Below, in pieces: positions 5,084 through 5,763 of a DNA stretch of 5,763 bases. The DNA is from DATAEU01 sp046724395. GTDB taxonomy: Bacteria; Actinomycetota; UBA4738; HRBIN12. The translations under genes were made by a program, and so were the position numbers. Position 1 is the first letter of the stretch, and every line of letters starts with the position of its first letter. The stretch lies in contig JBKOWM010000170.1 of assembly GCA_046724395.1 (NCBI GenBank), forward strand, positions 1 to 5,763. Reading direction: 5' to 3'. The notes beneath the pieces were generated by a model, which was given only the letters and a program-made list of their open reading frames with translations, had not been told where the DNA came from and made no database searches.

Positions 5084-5647
5084 TCATTGAGGCGGGCGAC
5101 GTTCGGCAACGACGCGGTCGCCTGGCGATCCGCCGTGTTCGTACGTCATCTCCCCGCGACGGCGGTCGATCTCGACGAACCCCGCACCGCGGGCGACGCT
5201 CGCCGACTCGAGGTTCCGCGCGTCGTACTCGGCGACGAGATGGGTGAACCCGTGTTCAAGCGCCCATGAAGACGCGAGTCGAAGTGCCCGCGTTGCGAAT
5301 CCCTTGCGACGGTGAGCAGGATGAGTTGAGTACGAGACGTCTGCTCCGCCGTCTTCTCGGGGGCGAAGCTCGACGCTGCCGAGGAGTCGCCCGGTGAGCA
5401 TGTCCGTGACCGCCCAGGGGATCCTCGTGCCGGCCTGGTACTCGGCATGCCAGGCGGCGATGACACCGCGCACGTGGTCGCTGTGCTCTCGCTCGGGTGG
5501 GAGCGGCGGGAAGTCGAACCAGCGAGCCATCTCCGGATCGCCGTCCCACTCGACCATCGTGGGGACGTCTTCCTCCTCGAACGCGGTAAGTGTGACGACA
5601 CCGTCGGTCAGTTCGGGCTGTGGACCCCAGTGGCTCGCGTTGGTCAC
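5084..5647 (-). CDS. GNAT-family N-acetyltransferase, RimJ/RimL type
   Basis: The gene encodes 187 residues from GTG 5647. This start is chosen because GAGGG (5657-5653) lies five bases upstream and because relatives begin about a dozen residues before the LTDGVVTL strand (13-20 here). ATG 5716 is in frame but adds 23 Arg-rich residues with no SD. The fold elements are visible: AFEEEDVPTMVEW (22-34) as the first strand and helix; IPWAVTDMLTGRLLGSVEL (76-94) as the central strands; DVSYSTHPAHRRKGFATRAL (103-122) with RRKGFA as the acetyl-CoA pyrophosphate loop; and NLESASVARGAGF (145-157), the motif B typical of RimJ/RimL-like enzymes. It transfers acetyl from acetyl-CoA to an amine, either a protein N-terminus or a small molecule. 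The substrate cannot be read from sequence. It is the first of three same-strand genes; a palindrome and 108 bases separate it from the erm-like gene. Confidence 0.85.
   Translation of the reverse strand: MTNASHWGPQPELTDGVVTLTAFEEEDVPTMVEWDGDPEMARWFDFPPLPPEREHSDHVRGVIAAWHAEYQAGTRIPWAVTDMLTGRLLGSVELRPREDGGADVSYSTHPAHRRKGFATRALRLASSWALEHGFTHLVAEYDARNLESASVARGAGFVEIDRRRGEMTYEHGGSPGDRVVAERRPPQ
5098..5123 (+). repeat. Direct repeat, left copy (inside GNAT 3' end)
   Basis: GCAACGACGCGGTCGCCT (5106-5123) recurs with one mismatch at 5680-5697. The similarity extends left to GACGT with one indel. The two copies are read in different codon frames, so shared protein sequence does not explain it. Confidence 0.4.
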
Positions 5648-5672
5648 CGGCACCCTCGGTGGTCTCCGCACA

Positions 5673-5697
5673 GACGTCCGCAACGACGCCGTCGCCT
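5673..5697 (+). repeat. Direct repeat, right copy (upstream of preferred GNAT start)
   Basis: This is the partner of the repeat at 5098-5123, in the same orientation, 17 of 18 bases identical in the core (5680-5697). It lies 26 bases beyond the preferred GNAT start at 5647, so the pair almost exactly brackets that gene. It could be chance in high-GC sequence or a trace of insertion or duplication. Confidence 0.4.
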
Positions 5698-5763
5698 CAC
5701 CGAGTCTCCTACACATCGCGCCAGTAAATAGTTCGTCCCGCCCAGCTCGAAGCCGAGTCGCTG

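Noticed and set aside
1..5763. CRISPR array, integrase or transposase
   Set aside because: No regularly spaced repeats and no protein with recombinase or DDE motifs were found in any frame.

Overview
This 5.8-kb window is GC-rich. It uses GTG as well as ATG starts, GC-ending codons, few strong Shine-Dalgarno sites and at least one apparently leaderless gene. Together with actinobacterial-looking protein families, this suggests an uncultured or environmental actinomycete chromosome. The sequence alone does not fix the lineage.

Left part (1-1350): the 5' portion of a membrane-anchored protein of unknown function runs leftward off the window (minus strand, start at 514, own SD and -10 candidate). 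After a roughly 350-base non-coding stretch comes a small predicted lipoprotein gene (plus strand, 871-1350), also of unknown function. Middle (1351-2818): on the minus strand lies a decayed gene of about 120 codons, readable only by changing frame four times. It is divergent from an intact class I SAM-dependent methyltransferase gene (plus, from 1978), whose -10 box places the transcription start on the ATG.

Right part (2819-5716): three intact minus-strand genes follow one another with gaps of about 110-175 bases. In transcription order they are a GNAT acetyltransferase of the RimJ/RimL type, an Erm-type 23S rRNA adenine N6-methyltransferase, and a type I phosphodiesterase/alkaline-phosphatase-superfamily enzyme. 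The erm-like gene has a possible 23-codon leader ORF with an excellent SD. The leader contains Arg-x-Arg repeats and overlaps the erm start, and a predicted hairpin could mask the erm SD. Macrolide-type resistance is the most specific function in the window.

The most unusual feature is a set of short related palindromes, with core GACGGAA(A/G)CG or CGCCGGAAACGA between arms resembling GTCG(T/C)TTCC. Copies occur in all five main non-coding gaps (around 728, 1450, 1932, 2720, 4093/4140 and 5043). Some lie just after stop codons and others just upstream of promoters. They look like a dispersed intergenic element family rather than operators of one regulator. No CRISPR array, rRNA, tRNA or transposase gene was found.
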